Positions 45,430 through 48,468 of a stretch of DNA of 48,468 nucleotides are shown piece after piece (the first letter of the stretch is position 1; every line of letters begins with the position of its first letter). A model generated the notes under the pieces. That model was given only the letters and a program-made list of their open reading frames with translations, searched no databases and was not told where the DNA came from. The stretch is from Pseudopedobacter sp. (lineage in GTDB: Bacteria; Bacteroidota; Bacteroidia; Sphingobacteriales; Sphingobacteriaceae). Both the position numbers and the translations under genes were made by a program. The stretch spans positions 1 to 48,468 of the forward strand of contig JACMOI010000071.1 in NCBI GenBank assembly GCA_014378105.1. The letters are read 5' to 3'.

Positions 45430-47235
45430 ATGATGTTCGATTATAAATCAGCTTTAAAAAATATACCACATAAACCGGGTGTTTATCAATATTATGATAA
45501 ACATGAGGAGTTGATTTATATTGGAAAGGCAAAAGATTTAAAAAATCGAGTATCCTCCTATTTCAATAAGGATGGTCATAAAGTAAATGCTAAAACCCGT
45601 GTTTTAGTTAGCAAAATCAATAATATAACGTTTACCATAGTTGATACCGAGATTGATGCTTGGCTATTAGAAAATAGCTTAATTAAAAAGCATCAACCCA
45701 GATACAATGTCATGCTTAAAGATGACAAGACATACCCGTGGATTGTCATCAAGAATGAAAAGTTCCCACGTATTCAATGGACTAGAAGGTTGGTGAAAGA
45801 TGGTTCAAAATATTTAGGACCTTATCCATCAGTATCTATGATGCATTCTATTTTAGGATTAATTAAAGATACTTATCAATTAAGAACCTGTAACCTTCCC
45901 TTAACAAAACCTAATATCGAGGCTGGTAAGTTTAGAGTATGTTTAGAATATCAAATAGGTAATTGCAAAGGTCCTTGCGAAGGTTTACAGAAGGAAGATG
46001 ATTACAACCTTTCTATAGAGGAAATTAAAGATATATTAAACGGAAAAATTAGTGCTGTTCTTAAAATTTTAAAAGATCAAATACAGGGGGAAGCAATACA
46101 ATTAAATTTCGAGGCAGCCCATCGTTTACAAAGAAAATACGAGCTATTAGAACGTTATCAGAGTAAGTCAACCATCGTTAACTCGTCTATAACTGAGGTG
46201 GACGTTTTTAGTATAGCTTCTGATGATAAAATTGCTTTTGTCAATTATCTGAAAGTAATGCATGGCACTATTATCCAAACGCAAACGATAGAAATTAAAA
46301 AGAAACTAGATGAATCTGATGAAGAGCTTTTAACAATTGCCATTTCCGAGTTTCGAACAAGGTTTCAAAGTGAATCTAAAGAAATTATTGTTCCTTTTGA
46401 AATAGAATTAGATGATGAATTTGTAAAGTTTACTGTTCCAAAACAGGGCGAGAAGAAGAAATTGCTAGAGCTTTCACAAAAGAATGTGCTATTCTTTAGG
46501 AAGGATAAATTAGAACAATATGAAAAGTTAAATCCAGAGTTTAGATCAGAGCGTTTGCTTACGCAGATGCAAAAAGATTTGCGTTTGAAAGAATTACCTC
46601 GGCACATTGAATGTTTTGATAACTCTAACTTTCAAGGGAAATATCCAGTATCTGCGATTGTAGTATTTAGAGATGGAAAACCATCGAAAAAAGATTATCG
46701 GCATTTTAATGTGAAAACAGTGGAAGGACCAAATGATTTTGCGACAATGGAAGAAGCCGTTTATCGACGATATAAACGACTTTTGGAAGAAGGTCAAGAA
46801 TTGCCGCAGTTAATAGTCATAGACGGCGGAAAAGGACAGCTGTCTTCTTCCGTAAAGAGTTTAAAAAAACTAGGTATTTTTGACCAATTAACAGTAATTG
46901 GAATAGCTAAAAGATTAGAAGAATTGTATTATCCTGGCGATCAATACCCAATTTATCTAGATAAAAAATCAGAAACTTTAAAAATTATTCAGCAATTAAG
47001 AGATGAGGCACACAGATTTGGCATCACCTTTCATAGAAAAAAGCGAGATCAAGGAACCTTACAAACCGAGTTAGAATTAATTGAGGGAATTGGTAAAATC
47101 TCTGCTCAAAATTTATTGCGGCAGTTCAAATCAGTAAAAAGAATAAAGAAAGCCGCTGAACAAGATTTACTGCAAGTGGTAAATACAAAGCAGGCCAAAG
47201 CGATTATAAATTTTTTCCAAATAGAAAAGCCCTGA
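45430..47235 (+). CDS. uvrC: Excinuclease ABC subunit C
   Basis: 601 residues: a GIY-YIG nuclease domain at the N-terminus (PGVYQYYDKHEELIYIGKAK), the UvrC Cys set (RTC ... RVCLEYQIGNCKGPC, four Cys for an Fe-S cluster), the RNase H-like endonuclease domain (HIECFDNSNFQG, VIDGGKGQL) and a C-terminal helix-hairpin-helix (ELIEGIGKISAQNLL). It makes the two incisions in nucleotide excision repair. Two ATGs in tandem at 45430 and 45433 are both possible starts. The stop lies inside the terminator palindrome. Confidence 0.96.
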   Translation: MMFDYKSALKNIPHKPGVYQYYDKHEELIYIGKAKDLKNRVSSYFNKDGHKVNAKTRVLVSKINNITFTIVDTEIDAWLLENSLIKKHQPRYNVMLKDDKTYPWIVIKNEKFPRIQWTRRLVKDGSKYLGPYPSVSMMHSILGLIKDTYQLRTCNLPLTKPNIEAGKFRVCLEYQIGNCKGPCEGLQKEDDYNLSIEEIKDILNGKISAVLKILKDQIQGEAIQLNFEAAHRLQRKYELLERYQSKSTIVNSSITEVDVFSIASDDKIAFVNYLKVMHGTIIQTQTIEIKKKLDESDEELLTIAISEFRTRFQSESKEIIVPFEIELDDEFVKFTVPKQGEKKKLLELSQKNVLFFRKDKLEQYEKLNPEFRSERLLTQMQKDLRLKELPRHIECFDNSNFQGKYPVSAIVVFRDGKPSKKDYRHFNVKTVEGPNDFATMEEAVYRRYKRLLEEGQELPQLIVIDGGKGQLSSSVKSLKKLGIFDQLTVIGIAKRLEELYYPGDQYPIYLDKKSETLKIIQQLRDEAHRFGITFHRKKRDQGTLQTELELIEGIGKISAQNLLRQFKSVKRIKKAAEQDLLQVVNTKQAKAIINFFQIEKP

Positions 47236-47252
47236 ATTAATTCAGGGCTTTT
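47225..47252 (+). terminator. uvrC terminator, perfect 28-nt palindrome
   Basis: AAAAGCCCTGAATT is followed by its exact reverse complement, ending in TTTT. The uvrC stop codon lies inside the left arm. The foreign GC-rich sequence begins within about 10 bp of the right arm. Confidence 0.82.
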
Positions 47253-47262
47253 CTGTAGAGTC
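47253..47262. other. Abrupt composition break: probable chimeric junction
   Basis: Left of this point the sequence is AT-rich Bacteroidota DNA ending in the uvrC terminator; right of it the sequence is GC-rich and begins inside the coding frame of alanine dehydrogenase (codons GTC GTG GGG GCC from 47260 match the VVGA of the Rossmann loop). No repeat, integrase or attachment site is seen. An assembly or amplification chimera is the simplest explanation. Confidence 0.78.
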
Positions 47263-47838
47263 GTGGGGGCCAATGCCGCCAAACTTGCGGCGGGGCTTGG
47301 TGCCGCTGTCACGCTTTTCGATGTCAATCTGGAGCGATTACGCTTTTTGAGCGAGGTTTTGCCGCCCAACGTTGAAACCCTGTTCTCGCAACCTGCGACC
47401 ATCCGAGACCATTTGACGCGCGCTGATGTTGTAATTGGCTCGATACTTTTGCCCGGCAAACTCGCGCCCAAACTAGTGCGTCGCCAAGACCTAAAAACCA
47501 TGCAGCCTGGCGCTGTGATGGTCGATGTGGCTATCGATCAGGGCGGCTGTTTCGAGACCTCGCGTCCAACTACCCATGATGCGCCAACTTTTGTCGAAGA
47601 AGGCATTATTCATTACTGCGTCACCAATATGCCAGGCGCGGTGCCACGCACCTCGACACTTGCTCTCACCAACGCCACCCTACCCTTCGTGCGCCAGGTA
47701 GCGGCTCAAGGTTGGAAAGTTGCCTGCGACCAAAACGAGAGTTTGAGGCGCGGCCTCAACATCGTGAATGGCGAAATTTTTCATCCCGGTGTTGCCGAAG
47801 CCTTTCCGGTGTCAAATTCTGCTCCCGCAGCAGCATAA
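47260..47838 (+). pseudogene. ald: Alanine dehydrogenase, C-terminal half only (5' truncated at the junction)
   Basis: About 193 residues that match the second half of alanine dehydrogenase: the end of the NAD-binding loop (VVGANAAKLAAGLGA), the ribose-binding Asp in TLFDVNLERL, VIGSILLPGKLAPKLV, MVDVAIDQGGCFETSRPTTH and HYCVTNMPGAVPRTSTLALT. Substrate-binding Lys/His residues of the N-terminal half are missing, so this fragment cannot be an active enzyme. Composition differs from all upstream genes. The GTG at 47263 is not a true start. The source organism is not Bacteroidota by composition; I cannot name it. A hairpin follows the stop. Confidence 0.88.
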
Positions 47839-47844
47839 ATTCAA

Positions 47845-47879
47845 GCGGTGCGCCCCTCTAAAAAGAATTGGCACACCGC
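47845..47879 (+). terminator. Hairpin after the ald fragment
   Basis: GCGGTGCGCC (47845-47854) pairs with GGCACACCGC (47870-47879) with one mismatch, followed by TTCTT. It is a likely terminator of ald in the source genome. Confidence 0.6.
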
Positions 47880-47907
47880 CTTCTTAACGAGCCAAAAGAT
47901 GGAATGT

Positions 47908-47934
47908 TTGAAAATAGACTCTTATGGGTATAAT
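47908..47934 (+). promoter_or_regulatory. Sigma-70-like promoter of the LacI-family gene
   Basis: TTGAAA (47908-47913) and TATAAT (47929-47934) with a 15-bp spacer, somewhat short but with a perfect -10 box. This is the E. coli-type pattern, unlike the Bacteroidota TAnnTTTG element. Confidence 0.5.
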
Positions 47935-47956
47935 TTGGTGTAGCGGTAAACCAAAT
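47933..47956. promoter_or_regulatory. Candidate LacI-family operator (24-bp palindrome with central CG)
   Basis: ATTTGGT (47933-47939) and ACCAAAT (47950-47956) are perfect arms, and the exact centre of the palindrome falls between C47944 and G47945. LacI-family operators typically have a central CG. It overlaps the -10 box and the upstream ATG, so autorepression is plausible. Confidence 0.5.
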
Positions 47957-48468
47957 GCCTGAGCAAGACACTTTCTCTCCTTCCATGGCGCGCGATGCGA
48001 TCACGATGCAGGATGTGGCGCGCGAAGTGGGTGTGAGCAAAATGACGGTTTCTTATGCTCTGAACGGCACGGGACGCATGTCGGAAAAAACCCGTCAGGC
48101 GGTTCTGGAGGCAGCGCAGCGGTTGGGTTTCGAGCGCAATCCACACGCACAGCGTCTTTCCAATGGGCGCAGCAACAACACTGTCGGGTTATTTTCGTTG
48201 TGGTTCGATTTCGGCGTCGGCACCCAAAAGATGCAGTTGATTCAAAACACGCTCAACGAACGCGGCTTCGACGTGCCCATCTATGGTGCAGGACTACGCG
48301 ACTGCCGTGAGGCCAATGCCCAAGCGGCAGCCTTATCGGTGATTCGGCGCCAGAAACCTGATGCTTTGGTGTGTTCAACCGCCGGATTGCACGAAAAAGC
48401 GCTCGAAGAGTTGAGGCGTTACCAAAACGAGGGCGGAGTTTTGGTTTGCTACGACCATCCAGTCGATA
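47955..48468 (+). CDS. LacI-family transcriptional regulator (3' partial, runs off the window)
   Basis: The open frame has no stop before the window end. It contains the LacI helix-turn-helix: ITMQDVAREVGVSKMTVSYA, then LNGTGRMSEKTRQAVLEAAQ and RLGFERNPHAQRL, and the first part of the periplasmic-binding-like sensor domain (NNTVGLFSLW ... KPDALVC). The first ATG is 47955; the ATG at 47985 would also give a full DNA-binding domain and would leave the operator-like palindrome untranslated. It is foreign to the rest of the contig in composition. The ligand is unknown; no sugar genes are visible nearby. Confidence 0.88.
   Translation, partial: MPEQDTFSPSMARDAITMQDVAREVGVSKMTVSYALNGTGRMSEKTRQAVLEAAQRLGFERNPHAQRLSNGRSNNTVGLFSLWFDFGVGTQKMQLIQNTLNERGFDVPIYGAGLRDCREANAQAAALSVIRRQKPDALVCSTAGLHEKALEELRRYQNEGGVLVCYDHPVD

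Noticed and set aside
47106-47501. 131-residue minus-strand open frame across the uvrC/ald junction
   Set aside because: It spans the composition break and is antisense to uvrC and ald, so it is a chance frame.
47858-48146. Minus-strand frames opposite the LacI-family gene
   Set aside because: The plus strand has a full helix-turn-helix in an open frame; the antisense frames show no motif.
47253-48468. Genomic island or natural insertion at uvrC
   Set aside because: No integrase, direct repeat, tRNA or transposon end is seen, and ald is cut in mid-motif. Chimerism is simpler, although not proven.

Overview
The first ~47.25 kb is one continuous stretch of AT-rich DNA (a hand count of 47161-47220 gives 33% GC). 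It reads as a chromosomal segment of a Bacteroidota bacterium, most likely Sphingobacteriaceae/Pedobacter-like. Reasons: an alternative complex III-aa3 oxidase cluster, a split atp operon preceded by bactofilin and M23 peptidase genes, GldB and a SprE/PorW-like type IX secretion lipoprotein, several Bacteroidota DUF families (DUF3341, DUF4286, DUF983), frequent TTG/GTG starts and no Shine-Dalgarno consensus. Genus-level placement is inference; no rRNA is present.

Layout. (1) 1-13101, plus strand: aerobic respiration. The window opens inside actB; actC-actF complete alternative complex III (quinol to cytochrome c), followed by coxB, coxA, heme A synthesis (ctaA, ctaB), two subunit III genes, subunit IV, a degenerate SCO-like protein, a DUF420 membrane protein and a small CxxC protein. 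(2) 13158-15044: DUF983, DUF2461 and an OmpA-family lipoprotein, partly overlapping. (3) 15271-21971, minus strand: a 1038-aa BNR/VPS10-type secreted propeller protein, then a TPR protein-DUF4286-rfbC-rluF run. (4) 22171-27835, plus strand: a tightly packed set of an S9 peptidase-like lipoprotein with Arg in place of the catalytic Ser, a sensor kinase, a response regulator, a DUF1345 membrane protein and a secreted protein resembling only the N-terminal domain of GH31. (5) 27850-32880: nadE and an outer-membrane beta-barrel (minus), gldB and a patatin (plus), two small hypotheticals. (6) 33015-40131, minus strand: M23 peptidase, bactofilin, AtpZ-like, AtpI-like, atpB-E-F-H-A-G; atpD and atpC are not here. 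(7) 40234-47235, plus strand: SprE/PorW-like lipoprotein, PBP1A, uvrC.

From about 47255 to the end the DNA changes abruptly (47281-47340 counts to 55% GC, different codon use, an E. coli-like TATAAT promoter). It carries a 5'-truncated alanine dehydrogenase and the start of a LacI-family regulator. The switch lies directly after the perfect 28-nt palindrome that terminates uvrC and cuts into the Rossmann motif of ald. I read this as a chimeric contig end rather than a natural insertion.

How the genes work together: region 1 moves electrons from menaquinol to oxygen and builds the proton gradient, with its cofactor assembly genes alongside; region 6 encodes most of the ATP synthase that uses the gradient, with cell-wall/cytoskeleton genes upstream. 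The most unusual biology is the pseudo-peptidase/two-component module of region 4, the SCO-like protein without copper ligands, and the fold-back sequences in the atp spacers. No gene-free stretch exceeds 300 bases (the longest, 15045-15270, is filled by three hairpins). I saw no tRNA, rRNA, CRISPR array or intact insertion sequence.
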